Made by a program: the position numbers and the translations under genes. A DNA stretch of 64,000 bases, from positions 372,001-436,000 of the forward strand of contig NEEC01000010.1 in NCBI GenBank assembly GCA_002189035.1. The letters are read 5' to 3'. This DNA is from Utricularia gibba. Its lineage: Eukaryota > Streptophyta > Magnoliopsida > Lamiales > Lentibulariaceae. Under the pieces are notes generated by a model. That model was given only the letters and a program-made list of their open reading frames with translations, was not told the DNA's origin and searched no databases. How positions within the stretch are numbered: position 1 is the stretch's first letter; each line of letters starts with the position of its first letter. Of the stretch, positions 10,523 to 21,925 are shown piece after piece.

Positions 10523-12000
10523 CTAGGTCAAGGCATCTACCTTGGGTGTATTGGCAGTGAGATCCACATTGAGGTGCATTGAGAGCTTAGTGATGAGGGA
10601 TGCGAATGGGAGCACTTGTTCGCTTCGCAATGCCACATGATTCATGTGCGTGGTGATCCACCAGCCAAGGTTGATTGGGATCTTCTTCATCATAGCCCAA
10701 AAGAAGAACACTACCACCTTGGAGACCACATTGGTGCCTTGGCGGGTGGCAGAATAGCATCCTCCGAAATACCTATTCAAAACTAATAGCACAGGAGCCC
10801 TCAAGTGATGGGTCTTGAGTTTGGAACTGAGGAAAGGTGGCTCATAAACAAACATACAACCATAAGCACTATGAACATCGAAAGATGACAGATAATCAAT
10901 TGCAAATAATGAGTGGAAGTCAATTCATCCTCAGACACAAAACCAAGAGCGACATTGAAATCATTCACAAAAAGTTCAAAATCTTTCCCACCTTACCGAA
11001 AAGAAATGAGAGGTTCTACAATGGGATTCCCTTCAACATCATCAAAAGTAAACGTTGCGTCAAACTCAAAGAGCACTCAAAGACCGGTTTTGGAAAAACA
11101 TGAAGATCAACTTTTGAAATTCAGATGAGCTAACACAGGAGCATGTAGATGAAAAAAAACAAGATGTAGCGACTAGTTAATGCATTAAAAAGGGCCTGAG
11201 ATTTTTTTTTTGGGAAACTTGACAGTGTTCTGGAGTTGAGTCCAGGCAAGAGATTCCAACAAACGATCTCGCCAAAACTTTTGTCGCCCACGTTATCCTT
11301 TTCCATGCTTCCTATTGGTTTGGGCGGCGTTGATGGCCTGCTCTCCGTCTTGGAACGTTAGTGGTGGTCCTTCACTAGTAGCTCCTTATATTTCTGCAAT
11401 CCACAAATCCACTTCAGAATCAATGTTATCATCCTCACCTTCTCCTTCCGCATGGGTGAGCATCTACATTCAGCAGCTGGTGGGTTGGCTGCCTCTTCTT
11501 CTTCTTCTTCCTCCAAGTCGTTCAGTCCGAAATCCTCATCAGAGCTATCAGTATGGACCTTGATCGCAACAGCATCTTGCTCCAGTGTATCATCCACAAC
11601 AGGGTCAAGTGTGGCCTCTTTTTTTGGGTTGCAGCTTGCATTTCATGGGTTGCTGAAGTTCCTCGTCCTTCCACGGGAGGTACAAAATAGGAGAAAGTTC
11701 TACTAAGGGAGCAGTAGAAAATAAAAGAGAAAACTCGTAGGAGGAAGTTTCCAGTGGAGGCACAGACTAGCATTTGTGAGGTCTCGGCAAGGGTGAAGCA
11801 GAACAGCGTTTGTTCATCTGTGATGGACCTTCAATGTTGGACTTGCGTCGCCCAGCTGTGCGGGGTTTCCTAACAGGGGTACAAAGAGATGAAACAGAGG
11901 AGGTTCCCTTCATGGCTGGTTGATGTGGTGGGTTGCGAGGTTGAGGAAGAAGGTAAAATGGAAATTTTAAGAAGTGGGCGTAATGTCTTACGCAAGAGTG
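10523..12000 (-). pseudogene. Athila-type 3' (env-region) ORF remnant, plant transposon-protein domain
   Basis: At 10523-10855 a 110-codon stretch resembles the putative plant transposon protein domain (Transposase_32-like) found between pol and the 3' LTR of Athila elements. Its core reads WAMMKKIPINLGWWITTHMN and ends LPFASLITKL. Upstream on the same strand, 11358-11597 encodes an acidic run (DLEEEEEEEAANPP), usual for the C-terminal part of such ORFs but in another frame. Frames are broken. The position between integrase and LTR fits a minus-strand Athila-like element. Confidence 0.5.
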
Positions 12001-12108
12001 AGGGAAGTGGGTTAGTGGAGGAAGTAGTGGTGTGAATGGGGAAGAGGGAAGTTATGGTGAGAGAAGGGAAAGTAAAACTGTCAATTTCTATTGGTAATGA
12101 TGTGTAGG

Positions 12109-13398
12109 TGTTGCGTGTTGTTTCCTCAACAAATTTTAAATATTTAAAACGTAAGACACTAAAAAGTGTAGTACGAGTATCGATCACAGGGAATTGTTTT
12201 TCGTGAAAAGTGTTTTGTAAGAAACTTCTACAAAATGTCACGGTTTTGTAAAAGAGGGTTTTTAAGATGCATAAATGAAAGTTACAACCTAAGTGATGGG
12301 CCTTGACTGCGGGACGCAGTTCCTGGAAATAAGACTCCATCTCCTTCTTTTGTCCGTCCTTGCCTCGATTTTCACCGATTTCTTCCGAATAGCTGGTTAT
12401 AGGAGCAAGGAATAGCCTACTCTCCCTTACACTCTGATTGACAAGGAGGCACGAGAATAGCCTCATGTGATTCCCCCTTCGACGATTAGGAAGACAAGAG
12501 GATTGCCTTCGATTGCCTTCAAAACCGAATTGTGCGCGTGTGCCCAGCTGTTGCCAATGGCCAGTGGCAGGTACGAGTTCACAACCTCTCCATTGTTGCG
12601 GTACCTAGGCCACAAACAATATGCTATTTCCCTCGAACCAGCAAGGTTGGAGTTGGTGCTCTTCACCTTGATCTTCACCAAAATCCACGAGAAGTGGCCT
12701 ACTACTCATGGACCTTGACTAAGAGTCGTTACAGAAAGACTACAACAAGAATCGTGGAAGTATGCGGAATCCGAATTGAATTCAGTGAAGAACCGAGTGT
12801 ATTGCTCAAGACTTGGAAGGAAACTTCATTTACTTCCCAGAAACTAAAGATTTTTAGCCCGAAAGGGCCATGGAAACAGAAATGAAAAGAAATTAAGTGT
12901 TCTTCCTCCTTGAGAGGAGGAAGAACTCAAAAGTTCTAAGTACAAGAGAAATTGTTCGAAAAGTCCGAAACTAAGTGCTCCAAGTGGTTTTTATATGACT
13001 TCCCACGTGCATTAACTCCTTTGGATCCCCTTCGCATCATTCCTTCTGTCTTGCGTGCACCACCAGACTTTCTTTGCATGCAAGTTTGCGCCTAATCATT
13101 GCTGCAGACTCTGACATGTCGTAACTCAGGGGCCTTGACTAGTGTCAGTCTTCCGCCCAGAATCATTCCAACTCGCGTACAAGGCATGAAAACTCAGAGT
13201 CTAACACTCTATGACAGTCTCCTCACATGTCTCGGTTAAAGTGTGAGAAAAAAAGACATAAAATATACACAAAATGAGAAAATAGGAATTTTGTAGTAAA
13301 AATTAAATACTTAATAACAAGACTCATAATTTGGGCGACTTCATACATAATTAACACATAATAAAACCTAATAATTAACTAGAAAATGACACTTAACA
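12109..13398 (-). mobile_element. Athila-type solo LTR with TSD GTAGG
   Basis: A 1290-bp LTR starting TGTTGCGTGT and ending CACTTAACA (TGTT/AACA ends). It is flanked exactly by GTAGG at 12104-12108 and 13399-13403. Neither primer site nor polypurine tract adjoins it. It sits between the integrase end and the env-region ORF of the host element, so it is a later insertion that recombined to a solo LTR. Confidence 0.8.
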
Positions 13399-13537
13399 GT
13401 AGGATTGCGTGTAATCCCAACAGAATCCTAGGGAACCTGCATTGTCAAAAAAAAGTAAAAGGGAAAAGAGAAAATTAACTCATGGGTTGCCTCCCACGTA
13501 GCACCAATTTAAAGTTGTTGGCCAACTTGGTATGCTA

Positions 13538-13918
13538 CTAATGGTCCTCGAAAAGAAGCAAACAGTAGACTGTTTGCGGCTGAAAGCTCTCATAATATGG
13601 TTTCAATATATGGCCATTGACCTTGAAACATTTCTCTGTCTCATAAGAACGTATAATAACAGCACCATAAGGGAAAACATATGAAACTTTGTAAGGTTTT
13701 TGCCATTTGGATCTCAGTTTTCGAGGAAAAAAATTCAAAGTGGTATCATAAAAAAGAACTTTCTGACCAATTCGAAATTTATTCTCATGCAACAAACTGC
13801 CATGGAAGTGTTTTACCATCTCCTTGTAGATCAAGTGATTGGAGTAGGCATTCAAACAGATCTCCTCTAATTCATTAAGATCTAGCAGTCTTTTTTCTCC
13901 TGCTTGATCACTAACCAT
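13538..13918 (-). pseudogene. Ty3/gypsy (Athila-type) integrase C-terminal fragment
   Basis: Encodes the integrase tail: GEKRLLDLNELEEICLNAYS, then RIGQKVLFYDTTLNFFPRKL, KWQKPYKVSYVFPYGAV and KVNGHILKPYYESF. These match the conserved end of Athila-like integrases. The catalytic core is missing upstream (to the right). A TGGGTTGCCTCCCACGTAGC motif just left is common in these elements. It belongs to the minus-strand element whose 3' LTR is probably 9064-9538. Confidence 0.75.
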
Positions 13919-14690
13919 GTTGCATGCTTTGGCAGCTTTTCAGCAATAATTTTTGTTGTTTTCATGTGGGAAGAGTTGCTCAGTTGAATCGATGCGAACC
14001 CAGGGTGTAATTCTTTTGCAAGTGCTAATAATTATTCCAATTTTGAGGTACACGTAACTGCTAATATGGGCGACTGGCAGAACACTTCCTAAATCAAGGC
14101 ACTAATACTAGAAATTTGTGAATAACAAAATTTAAAAGTATTCTTAATTTTCAGAAATAATTATTATATCGTGCGCTAATTGGATTATAAAAAATTGATA
14201 ATAAAATTCTTCAATGTACTCTAAATACTAAAAAAAAATTAAATCACATGTTACGTAGACCATAAAATAAAAGTGCAGTAAATAAGAATTCGTCTTTCAT
14301 TGGGACCGTTTCCAAATACCCACATTGGCTCGTGTGGGTGTTTGGAGTAAGAATTTTAAGTTTTTCCATGGTACGTCTTAGACACCCACACGCCCAGATG
14401 AAATTAGCTGCGTCAAGCTCGTTCAGGGTCTTCTCCTGTTCTACCATGATGAAATTAGTTTGAGTTGCAGCAGGGACTCTTCTCAATCTTGCTGCTTCTC
14501 TCACCCTTGTGAAGTTCTTCCCAAAGCATGCAACATGGTTAGTGATCTAAATGGAGCACAGAAAATTATGGAGGAGTACAATTGGCCTGATTAATCCTAT
14601 CGAGGGATCTGCATAAATTTTCCAAAGGAAGCCACTGCATTTGTACACAAACCAGGAATCATAAACCTTTTCTCCAAAGTTCTTATGAAA
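13919..14690. other. Spacer between two retrotransposon remnants
   Basis: No gene was recognised. It contains an inverted pair at 14305-14340 (AATACCCACATTGG...TGTGGGTGTTTGG) and another CACCCACACG at 14382-14391. This is the same hairpin type as at 6.8-7.7 kb. Confidence 0.4.
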
Positions 14691-14699
14691 TGGTAAAGA

Positions 14700-15480
14700 A
14701 GATGCAAACCAGCACCTGGATGGCTATCTTTCATCCAGTGCTACGGTCAAACCGAAGGAGATATTGAAGGATAACATGTTGCTAGGAGTTTTTCAATGTA
14801 CTCTTGAAAGAGATGCGAAGGATTGGTTCAACACCTTGGAATCAGGAACCATAGGAGCTGGACAGAAATGAAGGATTTTTTTAACAAATATTTTAAATTT
14901 ATAAAGCAAAGGAGTTAAGAAGAAAAATTGCTGATATTTATCAGCTCATGGGACATCTACTACATGAGTATTAGAACAAGTTCAACAGATTGTTTGCGAG
15001 GTGTTTGCATCATGGGCATGACAAGCATACCCTGATGACAAACATACAGTTAGATGGTGCTGCTAGAGGAAACATGAGGTCACTCACCCCCACTCAAGCC
15101 TAGATGAAAATCAAAGAGATGCTGGAACATTCTTGCCACTCTTATTCTTGAAAAAAGATGTACACCCAAGTAAATTCTGTTGAAGGAAGCTCAATGCCGC
15201 ATAGGAAGATGAACCAAGGCTTTGATAATGTGAACGAGATAGACAAGAAAATTAGTGAGCTACAAGACATTATGAGAGAATTATGCATGGCACAATTTAA
15301 GTTAATTCTATGTGGGAGTCAATGCTATGGGATATGCAGAAAATCGAGAGGATGATGCCAAACCTAGCATTATGTTCCCAAACATCTTTTAATTTGAGCT
15401 AAAGGAATGGGAAAACATTGAACCAACATCTGCTATAGCAGAATCAGCAACATCAAGTCACTCACCCTCAATACATACCC
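14700..15480 (+). pseudogene. Ty3/gypsy gag remnant
   Basis: Pieces of a plant Athila-type gag capsid lie in order over several frames: DANQHLDGYLSSSATVKPKE, then FQCTLERDAKDWFNTLESG, SWTEMKDFFNKYF, KFNRLFARCLHHGHDKHTLM, and SLTPTQA followed by a stop and MKIKEMLEHS. The C-terminal part at 15158-15355 (EIDKKISELQDIMREL) fits the coiled segment before the zinc knuckle. Frameshifts and stops show it is dead. It continues, after an LTR fragment, into the protease at 16130. Confidence 0.65.
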
Positions 15481-15498
15481 ATATAGGAATGGAAATAC

Positions 15499-16129
15499 TA
15501 CCCCGCGGATTTTGGAGAGAAGCAAGGTGGAAAGCACCATCTCGAGCCCTTTTGGCAGCAGGAAGACAACGTTTTTTCTGTGGTCGTACCTCAGGATCAA
15601 TGGACAGGTAGTGACCTCGTATCTGGACTCATTGGGTCATTGGCAACACTCGGGCACACGCGCGCAATTCGGCTATGAGGGTACGCTGGCAAGACCTCTT
15701 ATTCTCGCGTTCGTCCAAGGAGGAGCAACATCGGGCTATTCTCGTGCCTTCTTACAAGAGAGTGTAAGGGAGGGTAGAAAATTCCTTACTCCTATAACTG
15801 AGTACTCAAGAAGACCAGAGAAGAGTGAAGACGCAATGAACATAGCTGGACAGGATTTCAAACCCAAGAACATTCACTTTATTTAAGGTTCATCACTTAC
15901 ATTTATTTCAGTTGTTTATTCAAACCCCATCTTATTCTCTTACTCAAGCTTCATCACCAACATTTCTCGTACCTTTTACTTTCAAAACCATTTACAAATT
16001 GTGACAGTTGTATTCGGGGTACCTCACCTTTCACTCAAAAACAACTCCCAATGTTCGACACCCGTACTACGCTTTTGAGTTTTACGAGATTTAAAGTATT
16101 AAAATTTGTTGTGGAAACGACACGCATCA
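15499..16129 (+). repeat. Athila-type LTR, 3' half
   Basis: Matches the 3' half of the LTR family (compare 52516-53093), from GCGGATTTTGGAGAGAAG to GAAACGACACGCATCA. It lacks the first half. It lies between the gag remnant and the protease piece of a gypsy element on the same strand. The complementary 5' half of such an LTR is at 25216-25858, beyond the protease. Confidence 0.7.
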
Positions 16130-16296
16130 ATGGCTCTGACTGGAAAGAAAGATGTGAAGAAAGATGTGGCTCATTACATTTTTGCTAAGATTGGAGAAAA
16201 GGAAATCCCAAGGGCATTGGTTGATCATGAAGCAGCGATAAACCTGATGCCATTGGACATGTACGAGTCTCTAGGACTTGAATTCTTGAGGAAGAC
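16130..16296 (+). pseudogene. Ty3/gypsy retropepsin fragment split by the Tat insertion
   Basis: Encodes GEKEIPRALVDHEAAINLMP and LDMYESLGLEFLRKT, the active-site region of an Athila-type aspartic protease. The usual D-x-G-A-S is D-H-E-A-A here. The reading continues exactly across the 8.9-kb Tat insertion: after the second TSD copy, 25161-25215 gives NRKLILA and then KKIVEDF, the next conserved protease strand. The two halves were one ORF before the insertion. Confidence 0.75.
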
Positions 16297-16807
16297 TGTT
16301 ACGGGTAAAATCGGTATCTGGTAGGAGGCCCATTTAAGGTGATAGGTGCAATCGGGGATGTCACACTTAGTCGCGATTTTCAGGGTTTATTTGATTGAAG
16401 TAAAAGTGAGCAAAGATTTTTACGTGGAAACGCCGAAAAGTGGAAAAACCACGGAGCTACCGGAGCTCACCAGAAAAGATTTCCACTAGATGAAGATGGC
16501 GAAGACGGGAATAGAAGTTCCAGCCCCTCTTTTTCTCATAGTTCCTTCTATTTATAGAAGGGATCAATCTGACCGAATCCTGACATCTGCAAATGTCGGT
16601 TGCTTTCTGCATCTGCTATACGATTTCTCTTTTTAGATATCGGCCGCCCGTTATGCCGTAATTCGGCCGCTTTTCAGACTGCGTCATATGGCTATACCTG
16701 TCAAATTTCTGAGAGATATCGGTCTGTCGGTTGGCATTATCCCCTCAAAGTCCCTTTTTGCAGCTTTTCAAAATCCGATTAACCTTGGCCGACTTTATCC
16801 CTCATCA
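16297..16807 (-). repeat. 3' LTR of the Tat element
   Basis: 511 bp, closely similar along its whole length to the 512-bp LTR at 24644-25155. On the plus strand CAGCCCCTCTGA follows at 16810-16821. On the minus strand this is the polypurine tract TCAGAGGGGCTG. Its TATTTATAGAAGG (minus-strand TATAAATA) is the likely core promoter of the family. Confidence 0.85.
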
Positions 16808-16937
16808 TTCAGCCCCTCTGATTCGTCGATATTAGCCTTTTTGGGGTAAAACTGGGGATTAGAACTACTACGATACCGATTCCTGAACTGGCGCTTCCCC
16901 CAAAGAAGCCACATGCCGTTCTCTGCCACACGTCGGC

Positions 16938-17821
16938 TGATAACGCATATTTTTGAGTAGCTCAATACATATAATTTACTCATTTTGCGCTACAAAAATT
17001 AAGTTTTATTGCCTAGTTTCGTATTTTTGCGCATAAGCACCGTAATTGTGTTATTTTAGTCTTAGTTGATTTAGTCCCAACCTTCTAATAGTTTTATTCG
17101 AGCAATGCAGTGTAGATCGCAACACAAATCCCAAGGAGCTGAACATGCACAATGTAGTGGCAGAAGATGAGTCCAAAAGTTTGAAAAGTGGTGCACACAA
17201 AATCCAAGGAGAAAAAAGGGAGATTTTGGACAACAAGAGGGAAAGGTGGAGAGAGAAGGCATATCTCCCTTGAAGACTCACTAACACATTTTTCTGGGAA
17301 GGTTTTCTAGGGAGGAAGAAGAAGGAAGACAAACATGAACGAAGCTGAAGTTCAAGATTATTTTCTGTCTTCGAATAACATTACTCCTAGCTAAGAGTAG
17401 CTAACAACCCTAATTAGAGGTAGACCAAAGATTAGGGGGGAAAACAAGAATTCGGGTGGACCTAGACCTTATGAGTTAGTTGTATGATTTGTAGTTTGTG
17501 TGAGTTTGTTTAATGATGAGCATACATCCTCGAGGAGTCCCAAGGCATCACCCATTCCATTCCAGAAACAACCGAACTCTAGAACTTATTACTTTTCTTT
17601 ACTGTATTTCGTTTTAGTTCTGCGTTAGTCTTAGCTAAGACTAATTTTACCAACGTGACATTAATTCCTTGCATTGACCTTCACATAGCAAGCACCTAGC
17701 TCATTGTGTTCGACCCTAGTCCACTATGCTCATAATTTTTTTATGCTTGAATGTGTATTAGGTTATAAATTTATTTGATAGGAAAATTTACATTTACGAC
17801 TTGTGAATTTTTCGTTTATCA
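16938..17821 (+). mobile_element. Solo LTR (TGATAACG...CGTTTATCA) nested in the Tat element, TSD TCGGC
   Basis: 884 bp with TGATAA/TTATCA ends, flanked exactly by TCGGC at 16933-16937 and 17822-17826. The terminal 20 bases resemble the LTR ends at 1475 and 53750 (inverted). Removing it rejoins a region homologous to 51083-51300, the 3' internal part of another Tat copy. Non-coding. Confidence 0.8.
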
Positions 17822-17988
17822 TCGGCTCATCAATGGGATTTTTACATTTCCAAGTATCATTCGGTTCTTCGTCTTTTCAGTTCGGTCTTCTGGGATTTTT
17901 GACGGGTCCCCCTTGTCATTCTAAGTCCTCCACCCTTCCTGGCTCATGCCTCGTTCTAGGGTTTTGGGCTTCTTTCAATTTTTTGAAA

Positions 17989-19876
17989 ATGGGTAGGAGA
18001 TCTAGTGAACTAAGCATCCCCTCCCTTCGCATTCGGTACTCGATCCCTAATGAGTACCAGCTTTCTCATGCTCGGGATACTGAAATCCCTTGGGGGTAGG
18101 TGAGGGCCCCCTGCCTCCGTTCAGCCTCCCAATTCCGCTTGCCTATTTCGAAAGCAGTTTACGCTTCCCTCTTCTTCCTTTAATAGTTCGTTTTCTCTAT
18201 ACCTTTGCAATCCCGATTTACTGTCTCGGCCCAAATTTCATATTCAGCTTTACTACTTTCCTTTTCTATTCGGCCGGTATGGATCTGACTTTGACTCTAG
18301 TAGACTTCTGTCCCCATTGGCCTGATATCATTCCTTTCGACGGCACCGATTCGAGAAACTTTCCTCTCAGCCCCTCTCCGTCACTTCCTCTTGTTTCGGC
18401 TTCATCCTCGATCCCCCCACCTGTTCAAACCGGCGCCCCCAAGAAAAAGAAGAGGGTTAAAGCACTCGCGCACAAACCCTCAAAGAGGCAAAGAGGTAGT
18501 TGGGCTCAGGTTTCCCGAGTTTCAGAATCGGCATTATGCCTTATTGATTTTCCTACTTCCGTTTTAGCTGAAGAGATGGCTCGAAGAAACTCCCTGGAGG
18601 ATTCGGTGATGGCGCGGTTCTCTGTCGAGATGCAGAGGGCACAGGAACCCGAGGTGCCCTCCCCTGCACAGGTTTGTCTTCTATCTAACAGTTACTGCGA
18701 ATTCCCGTTTATAATCTTTTTCAGTTTTTCTTTCAGATTGATACGTTTGGAGCTCAGCCGGACGCCACCGATCTCTCCTTGGGGGAGGATTCAGTAGTAG
18801 AAGTCTCCGAGACTCGGGAGTTGACTCCCCGTCCATCAACCGGAAAAGGGAAAGAGAAACTCCCCATCCTTCAGCCGGAATTGACTTGGGAGTTGATTCC
18901 CATTCCTGATGCGAGATTCTTTTCGGCTGGTGCTTCGACATCAGCTCCCCCAGTTGAGATACAGAGGGATTCTTCCCTTGTGGAAGTAAGGGATAACCCG
19001 GTGCTCCCCCAACCTTCAGTTCTAGCTGAACTAAGGAGAATCCTAGATGGAGCTATGCCTAGTACCTCGGATGTTCGGCTGGAGATGATACTTGAACGGA
19101 TCTAGCAGGTACGCATCCCGTTTCCTCTTCTAAATTCTAAGTAGTCGGTTCTTGACTTGGCAATATTCCTTCAGGCTTTAACTCTTAGATGGGGAGTGGT
19201 TAGAGAGATTGGTTCTCAATCGGAGGTAGTCTCTCGGCTTCAAGCCCAGGTTGTGGCTCAGGATGCCCAGATAAAGTTGATGGAGGAGGAGGGGAGTTCG
19301 CTGAAGACCGTTTTAAGGAAACGCACCCGCCAGGAGGATGAATTGTGGAATGTGGTCGAGGAAATGGGAAAGGCGGTTGACGACGCTAAATCGGAGAGAG
19401 AAGGCTTCAAAGTCCGATTTAAAGAGGCAGAAGTGGAGTTAGAGCATTCCAGGGACCGCATCTCGGCACTAGAGGCCGAATTGCTTGATCAACAAGCATC
19501 TCGGCAGGGTCTTCTGAATGATTTTGTCAACTCGGCCTGTTTTGCCGAACTCTCCAATATCTATGCAGGAGACTTAATCAGCTTACATCTATACCGTCAG
19601 AGGCGACAGTTTAGCCGGGAATTCAGGCTTTCAATGATGGATCCGCGATTCGACAGGGTAAACCCCTTGACGAAGGATGAGAACATGCTTGATGTTATCG
19701 CGGATACTTTCCAGGCCCCGGAGTTCGCGTTCGACACTGATCGGGAGCGGCTGATTGCACTGATTAAGGCGAGGATAGGGCGAGAGAATGACGTCAAGTT
19801 GAGAGCCAGGATGGAGCGACATACCGGCTCCTCTACCAATCCTCCCATTAATCTCCAGAGTCCTCTAGCACTTTAG
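17989..19876 (+). pseudogene. Antisense spliced ORF of the Tat element (gypsy-type transposon domain plus coiled coil)
   Basis: Lies between integrase and 3' LTR, opposite in strand to pol. Starts at 17989 (MGRRSSELSIPSLRIRYSIP). A frame change near 18090-18099 leads into FESSLRFPLLPLIVRFLY and LGPNFIFSFTTFLFYS, resembling the 'putative gypsy type transposon' domain (Transposase_28-like). Next is a basic run KKKKRVKALAHKPSKRQRG, a possible nuclear signal. Intron 1 is 18672-18736 (GT...TTTCTTTCAG) and intron 2 is 19109-19174 (GTACGC...CCTTCAG). Exons join in phase 0. The last exon encodes a long heptad-rich coiled coil (about 19200-19490) and a C-terminal domain (MMDPRFDRVNPL). An in-frame TAG at 19103 just before the second donor probably arose from CAG. 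Function unknown. Confidence 0.75.
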
Positions 19877-20750
19877 TGACTTTTTTAACTTGGTGTATTT
19901 TCCCCCTGTTGTGGGGCTTCTTGAACATTTTTGATATCCCGGTTCGGGATTTCCTTACTCCATTTTTTGCGCATCATTTCTGCCTTTGATGATATCACAT
20001 TTTGGGGGAAACCATGAGTTGGTTTTTTATGTCTATCACGTGTTTAGGCTTGGAAGGTTCGCCTATGCTTTTGTGATCCGGGGGTGGGTGTCTCTTCGCC
20101 AACCCTTTGGTTGGGCTTTTTGATTTTTGTTTGCCTTAGTATTTCCTCATGCGTGCTGAACCGCTGCTAAGGAAGTAGGTCGTAACCCCACATGGGTTGA
20201 GTGACTTCCCCAATCCGGAAGGGCCCTCTTCTGGCCGAACCCCATTGTTTTGAGCATGGGTGGATTTGCTTTGGGTGCTCTTGTCGTCTCGAGATTTCGA
20301 CAATAAGGTCAATACTTAAGGGCTTTTCGGGGCTTACGCATGCGGTTTACGAACCAGTGCCCGAATTATACCAGGGCTTATTCTTGTCACCGACTTATGT
20401 CTGGGTTTTGGGAGATCACATGTATATATATCGGGGAGATCCCGAGTTGGTTTGCCGTATCCCGCAGGGGATACCGATTTGGGGGATTTGCCTGGGCTCA
20501 CGTTGCTTGGCCAGAGCTTGTGGTTTAAATCTTTTAGGGTCTGCCTGGGCTTACGTGACTCGGCCAGGGCTTATGGTTTCGTTTACTCATCTCCACTTTG
20601 GAGGAATTTACAGGCGCTTGAGTGTTTTGAGGGAGAGAACACTGAATTCTGTGCAATCCTGTGATGGAGATTGACATTGAGCTAGTTAGGTATATAATTT
20701 CCTTAGGTGTGATGCATTCCACGACCTTGAGAATTCCACGCCGTCTAATT
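19877..20750. other. Tat spacer between the antisense ORF and pol
   Basis: No convincing ORF. It is GC-richer than the surroundings. It has a local duplication at about 20488-20580, where GCCTGGGCT(C/T)ACGT...GGCCAG(A/G)GCTT(G/A)TGGTTT occurs twice. It probably holds the 3' ends of both the sense pol transcript and the antisense ORF transcript, since the two converge here. Confidence 0.45.
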
Positions 20751-20751
20751 G

Positions 20752-21770
20752 TTATAGACGATACACTCCTTTTCCGATTACCCTTGAAATCTGATAAGGG
20801 CCTTCCAACTTGCGATCTAATTTTCCAACATGTCTCTGTGGTTGAATGCTTCGGAGCACCAAATCTCCCTCATAGAATTCCCTTGGGGACACCGACTTGT
20901 TATATCTCTTCTCCGTTCTCCTATGATGAGCCCCTAGTCGGCTATAGATGCTTTGCCGTTTTTCTTCCAATAGCTCCAACTCCAGTTTTCGCAAGTCAGC
21001 ATTTTCTTCTTCATTATAATGTTGTACCCGGTAGCTTTTCAGGGTTAGTTCGATAGGGCATACGGCTTCTGAACCGTAACCCAATAAGAAGGGGGATTCT
21101 TCCGTGGTGGTTCGAGGGGTGGTGCGATATGACCACTGCACTTCATCCAAGCGATCTGCCCATGATCCTTCAAAATCTTCAAGCTTAGTCTTTATTCCTA
21201 GCCGGAGGGTTCGATTCGTTACCTCTGTGAGACCATTGCTCTGCGAGTGATACACCGAGGTGAAGTTGTGCTCGATCGTATATTTATCAATGAATGCCTC
21301 CATTCTTCCCCCAGCGAATTGGGTTCCATTATCGGTCACCAGTTCTTGAGGGATTCCGAACTGGATGAAGATATTTCTCCACAGAAATCGAATAACGGTC
21401 TCCTCTGATATTTTTGCCACGGCCTCAGCCACCACCCTTTTGGAGAAATACTCGACTCCCACGATGACAAATTTTCTTTGGCCGAGGTTTGGGGGAATGG
21501 CCCCATAATATCCACTCCCCATCGATCGAACGGGCATGAGAATGGAAGAGAGGTCAGGTTATTTACCGGCTTTCTCGGTGTACTCGCATGGTATTGGCAT
21601 ACTTTGCATTTCTTCACCATTTTGGTAATATCCCGCTCCATAGTTGGCCAATAATACCCGCTTCTCAAGGCTTTCCTGCATAAGGATCGTATGCCAACGT
21701 GGCTGCCACATTCCCCTTCATGCAGATCGGTTATAAGTTCTTGAGAATGCTTTGCCCCGATACACCTCAA
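20752..21770 (-). pseudogene. Tat integrase
   Basis: Two overlapping frames cover a full integrase. At 21770-21540 is the zinc-binding HHCC region (HEGECGSHVG and CKVCQYHA), then RWGVDIMGPFPQT with the first catalytic Asp. After a frame change near 21530, the 261-codon frame has the second Asp in LVTDNGTQFAGG, the Glu in NGLTEVTNRTLRLG, and the C-terminal RRTEKRYNKSVSPREF and EGPYQISRVIGKGVYRL. The catalytic D, D, E triad is visible but split by the frameshift. The product is not functional as it stands. Confidence 0.8.
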
Positions 21771-21925
21771 GAGGGGTCCATCTAAGGATCTGCGATAGAG
21801 AATTCCATTTACCAGTGTATATCTCTTTGCTCTAATCTCTAACTGTCGGGCTTTGGATTTATCAAATGGTGTTTCTCCATTTCTTAGATACCGGACGTAG
21901 GGTGATGTCCAATCATCGAGGTGAC

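Noticed and set aside
10837-11128. Plus-strand ORFs over the env-region remnant
   Set aside because: Opposite strand to the recognisable transposon-protein domain, in overlapping frames and without similarity.
12463-12885. Overlapping ORFs on both strands that look like a small gene
   Set aside because: All lie inside the solo LTR 12109-13398.
18681-18941. Minus-strand ORF inside the Tat antisense gene
   Set aside because: Shadow of the plus-strand exon, and it crosses the predicted intron.
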